From: Bacteroidaceae bacterium
GTDB taxonomy: Bacteria; Bacteroidota; Bacteroidia; Bacteroidales; Bacteroidaceae
Direction of reading: 5' to 3'
Assembly: GCA_017517925.1 (NCBI GenBank)
Contig: JAFWXS010000053.1
Span: 1 to 53,318 of the forward strand
Length of the DNA: 53,318 nucleotides
Part shown: positions 34,595 to 42,722 of the stretch, one piece after another
How positions within the stretch are numbered: position 1 is the stretch's first letter
How the letters are laid out: each line of letters starts with the position of its first letter
Notes under the pieces: model-generated
What the model was told of the DNA's origin: nothing
Seen by the model: only the letters and a program-made list of their open reading frames with translations
Database searches by the model: none
Made by a program: the position numbers and the translations under genes

Positions 34595-34770
34595 TATCTT
34601 TGAGGTAAACCGCGAAGATACTTCCACTCTCAGTGATAAATATTCAAGCAAGCTTGATATTTCTCGTTCGTTTATTAGTATCTTTGAGGTAACCTTCGAA
34701 GATACTTGCACTCGCTGGGAAAAATACTGAAGTGAACTTCGTATTTTTCGCTCGTTTATTCGTATCTTTG
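34595..34770 (+). promoter_or_regulatory. Tandem 84-bp promoter units upstream of a glycosyltransferase gene
   Basis: TATCTTTG occurs at 34595-34602, 34679-34686 and 34763-34770, exactly 84 bp apart. Two full units and a partial third lie head to tail. Each full unit also has TATCTT facing an AAGATA 20 bp later, and an inverted repeat in the middle (AAGCAAGCTTGATATTT; GAAGTGAACTTCGTATTTTT). The third box is 19 bp before the ATG at 34790. No TTTG is seen at -33; TTCGCTCGTTTATTCG precedes the last box. The remainder of 34451-34594 shows no gene. Confidence 0.7.
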
Positions 34771-34789
34771 TGATTAAATTCAGAAAAGG

Positions 34790-35950
34790 ATGGAACTCAC
34801 TATTGCAGAATACATCATAGGAGGAGGCGTCGGATTGCTCACACTCGTCCAATTGCTCTACCTATTTATTATATACAACGCACCACACCGTCGCTGTGTG
34901 GCCGAACGGAAAGGGGAATCCGCCCCGTCGGGTCATCCCGGCCTATCGGTGGTGATTTCCGCCTCGGACCAGGAGACATTGCTGGCCAAGCATCTGCCAC
35001 GTATCCTCGAACAGAACTATCCTGACTTTGAGGTTATCGTGGTAGACGATAACTCAAAAGACGACACCAAGGAGCTGCTCGAACGTCTTGCCAAGCAGTA
35101 TCCACACCTCTACATGACGCATACCTCGGACAGCATACGCTACATCAGCCACAAGAAACTGGCACTCACGCTCGGCATCAAGGCTGCCAAGAAGGAGTGG
35201 GTGGTGTTCATCGAGCCCGACTGCTATCCCATAAGCAATCAGTGGCTGGCCCGACTGGCACGCCATTGCACCGACTCGGTTGATGTGGTATTGGCCTACA
35301 GCAACTATGAGCGCAAGCCAGGATTCGCCAACCTTTGCTACATGTACGACACCCTATTGCAACAACTGCGTATACTCGGACTCACCCTGCGTGGCAAGGG
35401 ATACATGGGCATAGGACGCAACATGGCATACCGTCGCGAACTGTTCTTCACCCATAAGGGATACAGCCGCCACCTCGACCTCGAGCGTGGCGAGGACGAC
35501 CTCTTCATCAACGAGCACGTACCCGCACACCGCATCACAGCCGACATCAATGCTGAGTCGGTAGTGCGCTGCACCTCCACAAGCGGCCGTACATGGAGAA
35601 ACGACAAGCTGATACGCCTCTTCATCCGCCAAAAAATACACGGCATAGCTCCCTATCTGCTCGGAGGAGACACCTTCACGCGTGTACTATTATATATAGC
35701 CACCTGGGCAGGTGTTGCCACGGGCATCATCAGGCAGGCATGGTGGCTCGTAGCCACAGCTGCTGTGCTATGGCTGTTGGTGCTCGGACTACGCATCCTC
35801 GTACTGCACCGTACAGCACATGACCTCGGCGAGCGCAGATACAATGTATCACTCGTCCTGTTCGACCTAATACAACCCTGTTGGGAACTCTACTTCCGCC
35901 TGCGATTGAGGCTCATGCCCAAAGATATGCACATGAGACGCAAGGTATGA
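34790..35950 (+). CDS. Membrane-anchored glycosyltransferase family 2
   Basis: 386 aa. An N-terminal membrane segment (GGGVGLLTLVQLLYLFIIY) precedes a GT-A domain: LSVVISASDQETLLAKHLP, VIVVDDNSKDDTKELLERL, FIEPDCYPIS (DxD-like) and LERGEDDLFINEHV (acceptor-site ED). Two membrane helices follow near 300-345 (VLLYIATWAGVATGIIRQAW; LVATAAVLWLLVLGLRIL). It probably transfers sugars at the inner membrane for envelope glycan synthesis. trmD follows after 48 bp. Confidence 0.88.
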   Translation: MELTIAEYIIGGGVGLLTLVQLLYLFIIYNAPHRRCVAERKGESAPSGHPGLSVVISASDQETLLAKHLPRILEQNYPDFEVIVVDDNSKDDTKELLERLAKQYPHLYMTHTSDSIRYISHKKLALTLGIKAAKKEWVVFIEPDCYPISNQWLARLARHCTDSVDVVLAYSNYERKPGFANLCYMYDTLLQQLRILGLTLRGKGYMGIGRNMAYRRELFFTHKGYSRHLDLERGEDDLFINEHVPAHRITADINAESVVRCTSTSGRTWRNDKLIRLFIRQKIHGIAPYLLGGDTFTRVLLYIATWAGVATGIIRQAWWLVATAAVLWLLVLGLRILVLHRTAHDLGERRYNVSLVLFDLIQPCWELYFRLRLRLMPKDMHMRRKV

Positions 35951-35998
35951 AGAGAATGAAGAGTGAAAATTCATAAATAATAAATCATTAACAAGCCT

Positions 35999-36679
35999 AT
36001 GCGCATCGACATACTCACCGTACTACCCGAAATGATTGAAGGCTTCTTCAACTGTTCCATCATGTCACGTGCCAAAAAGAAGGGACTGGCCGATATCGTC
36101 ATCCACAACATACGCGACTACACCACCGACAAACACCGCCGTACCGATGACTACCCCTTCGGAGGATGTGCCGGCATGGTGATGAAGATAGAGCCCATCG
36201 ACAACCTCATCACCAAGCTCAAGAACGAACGCCACTACGATGAAGTCATCTACACCTCTCCCGACGGTGAGCAGTGGAACCAGAAGATGGCCAACAGCAT
36301 GTCGATGTATGAGAACATCATCATCCTCTGCGGACACTTCAAGGGCATCGACTATCGCATACGAGAGCATCTCATCACCAAGGAGGTGAGTATAGGCGAC
36401 TACGTGCTCACAGGAGGCGAACTGGCTGCCGCTGTTATGGCCGACAGTTTGGTACGCATCATCCCCGGCGTCATCGGTGATGAACAATCGGCTCTCTCCG
36501 ACTCGTTCCAGGACAACCTGCTGGCTCCGCCCGTATACACCCGCCCCGCCGAATACAAAGGTTGGCGCGTACCCGATGTTCTGCTCTCGGGACACGAAGC
36601 CAAAATCCGTGAATGGGAGTTCCAACAATCATTGGAACGCACCCAACGTTTGAGACCCGACCTACTGGAAGAGATATAA
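35999..36679 (+). CDS. trmD: tRNA (guanine37-N1)-methyltransferase
   Basis: 226 aa. It makes m1G37 in tRNAs reading CNN codons and prevents frameshifting. Signatures: [60 protein letters not shown] and ALSDSF. All knot residues that bind SAM are present. A short MITE-like element begins within its stop codon. Confidence 0.97.
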   Translation: MRIDILTVLPEMIEGFFNCSIMSRAKKKGLADIVIHNIRDYTTDKHRRTDDYPFGGCAGMVMKIEPIDNLITKLKNERHYDEVIYTSPDGEQWNQKMANSMSMYENIIILCGHFKGIDYRIREHLITKEVSIGDYVLTGGELAAAVMADSLVRIIPGVIGDEQSALSDSFQDNLLAPPVYTRPAEYKGWRVPDVLLSGHEAKIREWEFQQSLERTQRLRPDLLEEI

Positions 36680-36931
36680 GAAGTTGTTTGGATTCTACCG
36701 CTAATAGGTTTTTGTTGTACTTTTACCTTTAGTGAAGTTGCTACGCTCTGCAGAGCCAGCAAGCAGTCTTTGCTCTCGCTTAATCGCAACTTTCTGTTTA
36801 TTTGATGCTCTTTTTGCCACCTTTACACTCTTTGTTCTTACAAATAAACCACTATTTGCTGCGAACAAACAGTGCAAATCTACTCAAAAACAGTTCTCAA
36901 CTAAACTTGAAATGAAATCCAAACAACTTCT
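36679..36931. mobile_element. MITE-like element with 16-bp perfect terminal inverted repeats
   Basis: AGAAGTTGTTTGGATT (36679-36694) is repeated in inverted form at 36916-36931. The 253-bp interior has no gene and contains a family P copy in reverse orientation (36728-36796). There is no obvious target-site duplication. It fills the gap between trmD and the Fur-family gene. Confidence 0.5.
36728..36796 (-). repeat. Family P palindromic repeat, reverse-oriented copy
   Basis: On the minus strand it reads AAGTTGCGATTAAGCGAGAG, then AAAGACTGCTTGC, then CTCTGCAGAGCGTAGCAACTTC. It matches 41284-41362 closely. Confidence 0.7.
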
Positions 36932-36946
36932 AAGAGAATACCGACC

Positions 36947-37357
36947 TTACAGTTCCCGTTTTGCACATTCGGGGCATAGTCCTTTCATCACTAAGCTTGA
37001 TTCTTTGACGACAAACCCTTCGGGGTGCGGAACGATCGAAGTATCAATGTCTTTTATGCAGAATGTCTGTCCGCACAAAGTACAGGTAAAGTGAATATGA
37101 GAGGTGTGCATCGAAGCACATTCACACTTGCAATAAATCCTTGAGCCGCTCCCATTATCCACATCATGCAGGAGCTTGCGCTCCAGAAACAGTGTCAAAG
37201 TACGGAAGAGAGTCGATTTGTCCACTGTCGCCAGCCAGCCTTCCATATCGGCAAGCGTAAAGGGATGATTATAGGCAATAATCTCTCTCATCACCATAAT
37301 CCTTATGGCTGTGGGCTTGATTCCTGCACCTGCAAGCATATTCTCTATTTGTTCCAT
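36947..37357 (-). CDS. Fur-family transcriptional regulator
   Basis: 136 aa. The winged-helix region (about 1-80) includes KPTAIRIMVMREIIAYNHPF and VDKSTLFRTLTLFLERKLL. The C-terminal half has HIHFTCTLCGQTFC and LCPECAKREL, two CxxC pairs forming the structural zinc site. The HxH metal-sensing region is reduced compared with Fur proper (MHTSHIHF only), so Zur- or PerR-like specificity cannot be told. The start at 37357 is 4 bp from a -7 element; a second Met (residue 7) is a possible alternative start. Confidence 0.9.
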   Translation of the reverse strand: MEQIENMLAGAGIKPTAIRIMVMREIIAYNHPFTLADMEGWLATVDKSTLFRTLTLFLERKLLHDVDNGSGSRIYCKCECASMHTSHIHFTCTLCGQTFCIKDIDTSIVPHPEGFVVKESSLVMKGLCPECAKREL

Positions 37358-37361
37358 ACTG

Positions 37362-37369
37362 CAAAGATA
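37362..37369 (-). promoter_or_regulatory. -7 element adjoining the Fur-family start codon
   Basis: TATCTTTG on the minus strand, 4 bp from the ATG at 37355-37357. No clear -33 TTTG. Confidence 0.5.
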
Positions 37370-37405
37370 GGTTATTTTATTGATTTGACTGCTTCCATCG
37401 CAAGC

Positions 37406-37620
37406 TTAATTATCGGCGATGATGCGTGCATTATCCACCTCTTGACCTTTTTCGATCAGGGTGATGTTGTATACACCCGATGCGGTCGGTAGTTACGGGC
37501 ACAGAGGTTTGGCCAACCTCTACCAGGCGGTGGCCGATGGCGCGACCGTTACTGTCGGTGATGATGAATTCGCCACCGTTCTTTGCAATCTCGGCATTGA
37601 GGGTTAGACTGTGTCAGGAC
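37406..37620 (-). pseudogene. Relic of a T9SS C-terminal sorting domain, frameshifted
   Basis: On the minus strand one frame reads LTLNAEIAKNGGEFIITDSN, GRAIGHRLVEVGQTSVPVTT, DRIG; after a one-base shift the next frame continues VYNITLIEKGQEVDNARIIA, DN, stop (37406-37408). The order matches the end of a T9SS type-A sorting domain (a GxFxIxDxxGR turn, then a VYxITL final strand). In-frame stops upstream show that the rest of the gene is gone. It is a decayed end of a former secreted protein. Confidence 0.65.
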
Positions 37621-37717
37621 CCCACGTTGGGCATACGCTCCAGGACAGAAGGCAGGGAAGGTGTATATAAAAAGGTAAAAACTCGGAGCCAAGCACTTGT
37701 GTGTTGCATTTTTTTTG

Positions 37718-37725
37718 TAATTTTG
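37718..37725 (+). promoter_or_regulatory. -7 element of the LysM gene
   Basis: TAATTTTG, 33 bp before the ATG. CTTG at 37696-37699 (18 bp upstream) is a weak -33 candidate. Confidence 0.5.
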
Positions 37726-37758
37726 CAACTTAGTACATATAACTATATCACATAGCGT

Positions 37759-39630
37759 ATGAACAGATTATTCAGACACATCTTACCGATACTCCTCATG
37801 GCCGTCATGGCACAGGGAGCCATGGCACAGAGCGAAGGGCATTTTTACCACACCGTTACCAAGGGGCAGGGCCTCTACTCCATCTCACGCATGTATGGAG
37901 TGACCGAGGCGGACATCATCGCGCTGAACCCGGGAAGCGAAACGGTAATCAAGGTGGGACAGCAGTTGCGCATACCGCAGACGAAGCAGACAAGTACGAC
38001 CCATGTACAGCAGGCACAAGCAGGCGGCGAGCGATTCCACACCATCAAGACGGGCGAGACGCTATACCGCCTCACCGTAATCTACGGGCTCACGGCACGC
38101 GAGATATGCAACGCCAACCCCGGGCTGAGTGCCGAGAACTTCAAGGTGGGACAGGTAATCGTCATCCCTGAGAAGAAGGAATCCGCCCAGCAACCTTTGC
38201 AGCCCAAAGAGGTGACCGAGCCCAACCCCATAGCTACACAAGCCGTGCAGAGCACGCAGCAGAGCACCGGCAAGGATGACAACTGCAAGACCACGCACTT
38301 GGTGAAGCGCAAGGAGAACATCTACCGCATCAGCCGCATCTACGGCATCACCGAGCTGGAGTTGGTGAACGCCAACCCGCAGCTGCGTGAGCGCAAAATG
38401 CAGAAGGGCGAGGTGCTGTGCATCCCCTACTCCAAGGCCGAGTTGGCCAAGCGCCCCACAAAGCCCACAAAGCAGGAAGAGGAGGTGCCCGTAGTCACCA
38501 TCCCCACCAACGAGGAGCTGTTTGCCGACTCTCGAAAAGAGGGAGAGCAGATAGAGCAGATTAAAGTCGCCGTGATACTCCCCTTCATGCTGGGCGACAG
38601 CATCACGAGCGACCAGATGAAGATGGTGGAGTTCTACGAAGGCATGCTACTGGCACTCGACAGCCTGAAACGTGAGGGCGTGTCTGTAGACCTGCACATG
38701 TATGACTCGGGCAACAAATGGAAGTCCATCGCCCCTATCCTCTCGCGCCCCGAGATGCAGAAGATGAACCTCATCATAGGTCCCGTATACGACCAGCACA
38801 TCGCCGAGGCTGCCGCCTTTGCCGAAAGCAACGGCATCCGCATGGTCGTTCCCTTTGCCCGACAGGTCGACGCCGTATTCACCAACCCCTACATCTATCA
38901 GGTGAACACTCCGCAGAGCTACTTTTACTCCGAGGTGTACGATCGCTTCTTCATGCAGTTCCCCCACCCCAATGTCATCTTCTTCGAGTCGCCTGAGGAG
39001 AAGGACGATGACCTCATCGGCGGATTCAAGCGCGAACTGAGCTACCGCAACGTGCCCTACACCGTACTGCTGGCCGATACCGCCACCAACAAGGACACCA
39101 TCATGGCCCACCTCGACATAGAGCGGCAGAATATCCTGATGATGACCTCGGAGAAGAGCGGCAGCCTCAACAACATGATCCCCATATTCCAACTCTTGGT
39201 GCGCGATACCGCCTCCACGAAGTACGACAAGCACCTCTTCGGCTACCCGCAGTATCAGGTATACACAAACAACCACCTGGCGTCGTTCTACGAGATAGAC
39301 ACCTACTTTTACTCCTCGTTCTACACCAACAACCTACTGCCCGAGGCCAAGGCCTTCCACCAGAAGTACCGCCGCACCTACAGCAAGGAGATCGTAAACC
39401 GCTACCCCAAATATGCGATACTGGGCTTCGACATCGCCTATTACTTCCTCAAGGCCATGCACCTCTACGGCACAGACATAGACAACCGCATCGGTGAGAT
39501 GAAGTACACTCCCCTACAGACGGGCTTCAAGTTTGAGCGCGTCAACAACTGGGGCGGTTTCATCAACCGCAAGGTATTCTTCGTGCACTTCTCCAAGGAC
39601 TACGAACTGCAAACCATCGACTTCGACTGA
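37759..39630 (+). CDS. Secreted LysM protein with periplasmic-binding-protein-like domain
   Basis: 623 aa with a signal peptide (ending AQGAMAQ). Three LysM modules follow: HTVTKGQGLYSISRMYGVTE (about 31-74), HTIKTGETLYRLTVIYGLTA (about 93-137) and HLVKRKENIYRISRIYGITE (about 180-225). Residues about 270-615 resemble a type-1 periplasmic-binding (ABC amino-acid receptor-like) fold: VAVILPFMLGDSITSDQM, NLIIGPVYDQHIAEAAAFA, ILGFDIAYYFLKAM. LysM should bind peptidoglycan; the ligand of the second domain is unknown. Its stop overlaps the start of the beta-barrel gene by one base. Confidence 0.88.
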   Translation: MNRLFRHILPILLMAVMAQGAMAQSEGHFYHTVTKGQGLYSISRMYGVTEADIIALNPGSETVIKVGQQLRIPQTKQTSTTHVQQAQAGGERFHTIKTGETLYRLTVIYGLTAREICNANPGLSAENFKVGQVIVIPEKKESAQQPLQPKEVTEPNPIATQAVQSTQQSTGKDDNCKTTHLVKRKENIYRISRIYGITELELVNANPQLRERKMQKGEVLCIPYSKAELAKRPTKPTKQEEEVPVVTIPTNEELFADSRKEGEQIEQIKVAVILPFMLGDSITSDQMKMVEFYEGMLLALDSLKREGVSVDLHMYDSGNKWKSIAPILSRPEMQKMNLIIGPVYDQHIAEAAAFAESNGIRMVVPFARQVDAVFTNPYIYQVNTPQSYFYSEVYDRFFMQFPHPNVIFFESPEEKDDDLIGGFKRELSYRNVPYTVLLADTATNKDTIMAHLDIERQNILMMTSEKSGSLNNMIPIFQLLVRDTASTKYDKHLFGYPQYQVYTNNHLASFYEIDTYFYSSFYTNNLLPEAKAFHQKYRRTYSKEIVNRYPKYAILGFDIAYYFLKAMHLYGTDIDNRIGEMKYTPLQTGFKFERVNNWGGFINRKVFFVHFSKDYELQTIDFD

Positions 39631-40328
39631 TGAGACGCCTGCTGATGCCCCTCTTCTGCATGCTGCTGAGTACAGCCGCTGTTGCTCAGGTAGGCGAACT
39701 GCGCAGCAACCTCGCCATAGGCTTCAACGGAGGCTACAACCTGAGCAAGGTGGACTTCAGCCCCACCATCAAGCAGAACCTGCAACCCGGACTCACGGGC
39801 GGATTCACCGTGCGCTACACTACCGAGAAGTACTTTGCACTCATCTGTGCCGCACAACTTGAAGTCAACTTCGCACAGCGTGGATGGAACGAACTCATTG
39901 ATGACGGCAGCAACAACACCTACACCCGCACCACCAACTACGTGGAAATACCCTTCTTCGCCCACCTCGGATGGGGTAAGGAGGAGCGCGGGCTACAGTT
40001 CTTCGTCAATGCGGGTCCACAGTTCGGACTCTTCCTCGACGATGAGGAGCACTACGGCTACTCCGGGGAGCACCCCTGGGACGAGAGCCACCGCCCCAAC
40101 AACATCATCGAGCAGTACGGCAAGGAGGTAGAGAACACCCTCGAATACGGTATCGCCGGAGGCCTCGGCATGGAACTGAAGACTGGCATCGGCAACTTCA
40201 TCATCGAAGGCCGCTACTTCTTCGGACTCTCCGACATGTTCGGCAACGCCAAAGCCGATCCCTTCGGTCGTTCGGCTAACACTACGATTACAGGAAAGAT
40301 ATCGTACCTAATAGACATTACCAAATAA
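39630..40328 (+). CDS. Outer-membrane beta-barrel protein (PorT-like family)
   Basis: 232 aa with a signal peptide (MRRLLMPLFCMLLSTAAVAQ). Strands such as LAIGFNGGYNLSKVDFSP, PGLTGGFTVRYTTEKYFALI, YVEIPFFAHLGWG and FFVNAGPQFGLFLDDEE fit an 8-stranded barrel. Directly coupled to the LysM gene (1-bp overlap), which suggests the two work as an envelope pair. Function unknown. Confidence 0.88.
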   Translation: MRRLLMPLFCMLLSTAAVAQVGELRSNLAIGFNGGYNLSKVDFSPTIKQNLQPGLTGGFTVRYTTEKYFALICAAQLEVNFAQRGWNELIDDGSNNTYTRTTNYVEIPFFAHLGWGKEERGLQFFVNAGPQFGLFLDDEEHYGYSGEHPWDESHRPNNIIEQYGKEVENTLEYGIAGGLGMELKTGIGNFIIEGRYFFGLSDMFGNAKADPFGRSANTTITGKISYLIDITK

Positions 40329-40357
40329 TGTTCATAAGATAACACCCAACATACAAT

Positions 40358-41272
40358 ATGAGAAGCAACAAACGCCACGGCAAAAAGGGTCCCAACCAGA
40401 TATTCCACTACTCACCTGTAGAAGACACCACCCTGCTGCCTTTCCTCTACACCATACTTGCTCCCAAGAGCAAGAGCGACATCAAGTCGATGCTCGCCCA
40501 CAATCATGTGGCAGTCAACGGACAGCCTCTCACGCAGTTCGACACCCCGCTCACACCACGCGACAAGGTTTCGGTTAACTTTACCCGCCCCTTCGCTGTA
40601 CTGCGCGGCGGACAGCTCCACATCATCTACGAAGACAAATATCTTGTTGTGGTAGAGAAAGCTGCCGGATTGCTCTCCATGGGACGCGACACCAATAAAA
40701 AAACCGCCCATAGCCTGCTCACCGACTACCTGAAACAGAAGGACTCACGCGCTACAGCCTACATCTGCCATCGACTGGATCAGTATACCTCGGGCATCAT
40801 CATCTTTGCCAAGGACCCCGACACACAGCGTGAGCTGCGCTACAACTGGGACAACTATATCCGTGAGCGCTCCTACACTGCCGTCGTAGAGGGATGCCCC
40901 GAAGAGGAACGCCAAGAACTGCGCCATTACCTCGTGGAGAACAACAATAATATGATGGTATACGTAGCACGCAAACCCGACGAGGGACGCCTTGCCGTAA
41001 CACGCTACCACGTAGTACAGGCCAATGCCTATCACGCCCTGCTCGACGTGCAGATATTCACCGGACGTAAGAACCAGATACGCGTACAACTGGCCGACAT
41101 CGGACATCCCGTAGCCGGTGACCGCAAGTATGGCGGACGTACCAACCCCATTGGCCGTCTCATGCTGCACAACCACCGCCTTGCACTCGTACATCCGGTC
41201 ACGGGCGAACTGCTCCGCTTCGAGGCTCCCATACCCACAAGTTTCCGCAAGGTAGTGCAGAGCAACGAGTAA
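40358..41272 (+). CDS. RluA-family pseudouridine synthase with S4 domain
   Basis: 304 aa. An S4-like RNA-binding part (about 20-75, LPFLYTILAPKSKSDIKSML, HNHVAVNGQPLTQFD) precedes the RluA catalytic domain. The catalytic Asp is in ICHRLDQYTSGIIIFAKDP; FTGRKNQIRVQLADIGHPVAGDRKYG is the second signature. It makes pseudouridine in 23S rRNA or another RNA; the exact site cannot be told. 29 bp downstream of the beta-barrel gene. Confidence 0.92.
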   Translation: MRSNKRHGKKGPNQIFHYSPVEDTTLLPFLYTILAPKSKSDIKSMLAHNHVAVNGQPLTQFDTPLTPRDKVSVNFTRPFAVLRGGQLHIIYEDKYLVVVEKAAGLLSMGRDTNKKTAHSLLTDYLKQKDSRATAYICHRLDQYTSGIIIFAKDPDTQRELRYNWDNYIRERSYTAVVEGCPEEERQELRHYLVENNNNMMVYVARKPDEGRLAVTRYHVVQANAYHALLDVQIFTGRKNQIRVQLADIGHPVAGDRKYGGRTNPIGRLMLHNHRLALVHPVTGELLRFEAPIPTSFRKVVQSNE

Positions 41273-41283
41273 GCCACTTTCAC

Positions 41284-41362
41284 CTTTCAGAGTCGCAACT
41301 AAGCGAGAGCAAAGATTGTCTGCAAACTCTGCCGAGCGATGCGACTTCAACGAAGTTAACCA
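41284..41362 (+). repeat. Family P palindromic repeat upstream of pyrC
   Basis: AGTCGCAACTAAGCGAGAGC, then AAAGATTGTCTGC, then CTCTGCCGAGCGATGCGACTTC and AACGAAGTTAACC. Its arms pair, and it matches the copies at 36728-36796 (reversed) and 45318-45444. Confidence 0.75.
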
Positions 41363-41381
41363 TCACCTTTCAACTGTACTC

Positions 41382-42722
41382 ATGACCACACTCATACACC
41401 AAGCCACTATCGTAAACGAAGGCGAACAATACATCGGTAGCGTACTCATAGAAGATCAACGCATAGCGGCCATCATCCGCGACACCGACATCACCGGCCT
41501 CACCGCCGACCATATCATCAATGCCGAGGGGCAATACCTCATCCCCGGCTGCATCGACGACCACGTGCACTTCCGCGACCCGGGACTGACACAGAAGGCC
41601 GACATGCACACCGAAAGCCGTGCCGCAGCACGTGGCGGAGTGACCTCCGTGATGGACATGCCCAACTGCAACCCACAAACTACGACGATAGAGACTTTGG
41701 AAGCCAAGTTTGCCGATGCCAAGAAGAAGTGCTTGGTGAATCACTCTTTCTACCTCGGCGCTACCACAAGCAACATTGAGGAGATACGTTGCGTAAACCC
41801 TCAGACGGTATGTGGCGTGAAGCTCTTCATGGGCAGTAGCACAGGCGGCATGCTCGTCGATGTGGATGAGCGCATCGAACAGATTTTCCGCGAGTCGCCC
41901 ACCCTCATCGCCCTGCACTGTGAGGACCAGAACATCATCTCGGCCAACACCGCCAAATATAAGGAAGAGACCGCAAGTGATGATCCCGACGTATCGTACC
42001 ACCCCCTCATCCGCAGCACCGAGGCCTGCTACCGCTCTACCGCCAAGGCCGTGGAGCTGGCACGCAAGACAGGCGCCAAGATACACATCATGCACATCAG
42101 CACAGCCCGCGAACTGGAGCTGCTACAGCAAGGCAACCTCAGCGACAAGCATATCACTGCCGAGGTATGCTTGCCTCACCTCTACTACACCGATGCCGAC
42201 TATGCCACCTATGGCACTCGCATCAAGTGCAACCCAGCCGTGAAGACGGCCGACGACCGCAATGCACTGCGTGAGGCATTGCGCACAGGTCTCGTCGATG
42301 TTATCGGTACCGACCATGCACCTCACCTCCCTACCGACAAGGTAGGAGGTTCACTGAAAGCCGCATCGGGCATACCCACCATACAGTACGTATTGCCCGC
42401 CATGCTCGAACTGGCCGACGAGGGCATCATCACCCTCCCCGAGGTAGTCGAGAAGATGGCCCACAACCCTGCTATATTATATAAAGTAAAGGAGCGCGGC
42501 TTCATCCGCGAAGGCTACCACGCCGACCTCGTGCTCGTGCGTCCCGATGCGCCCCACACCGTCACCACCGGGGAGATAGAAAGCAAGTGCGCTTGGAGTC
42601 CCTTCGAGGGCCATACCTTCCGTTGGGACATCACCCATACCTGGGTCAACGGCCACGCCGTATATGCCGACGGAGCGTTCGATGAGAGCAAGAAAGGCCA
42701 GCGTCTTGAGTTCTGCCGATGA
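41382..42722 (+). CDS. pyrC: Dihydroorotase
   Basis: 446 aa, class I dihydroorotase. It closes carbamoyl aspartate to dihydroorotate. The zinc motif is DDHVHFRDPG (about residues 59-68); GVKLFMGSSTGGM, HIMHISTARELE and DVIGTDHAPHLPTDK carry the other metal-site residues. The start at 41382 (MTTLIHQATIVNEG) is preferred; the longer frame runs through a repeat. The stop is in the 4-bp overlap with the MetH-activation gene, so the two are coupled. pyrB and pyrI lie 20 kb away in the same window. Confidence 0.94.
   Translation: MTTLIHQATIVNEGEQYIGSVLIEDQRIAAIIRDTDITGLTADHIINAEGQYLIPGCIDDHVHFRDPGLTQKADMHTESRAAARGGVTSVMDMPNCNPQTTTIETLEAKFADAKKKCLVNHSFYLGATTSNIEEIRCVNPQTVCGVKLFMGSSTGGMLVDVDERIEQIFRESPTLIALHCEDQNIISANTAKYKEETASDDPDVSYHPLIRSTEACYRSTAKAVELARKTGAKIHIMHISTARELELLQQGNLSDKHITAEVCLPHLYYTDADYATYGTRIKCNPAVKTADDRNALREALRTGLVDVIGTDHAPHLPTDKVGGSLKAASGIPTIQYVLPAMLELADEGIITLPEVVEKMAHNPAILYKVKERGFIREGYHADLVLVRPDAPHTVTTGEIESKCAWSPFEGHTFRWDITHTWVNGHAVYADGAFDESKKGQRLEFCR

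Noticed and set aside
34548-34852. Short frames on both strands in 34548-34852
   Set aside because: They arise from the 84-bp tandem promoter repeats and have no recognisable protein features.
37480-37755. 91-codon plus-strand frame before the LysM gene
   Set aside because: It lies opposite the T9SS-domain relic and crosses the LysM promoter; its sequence looks non-coding.
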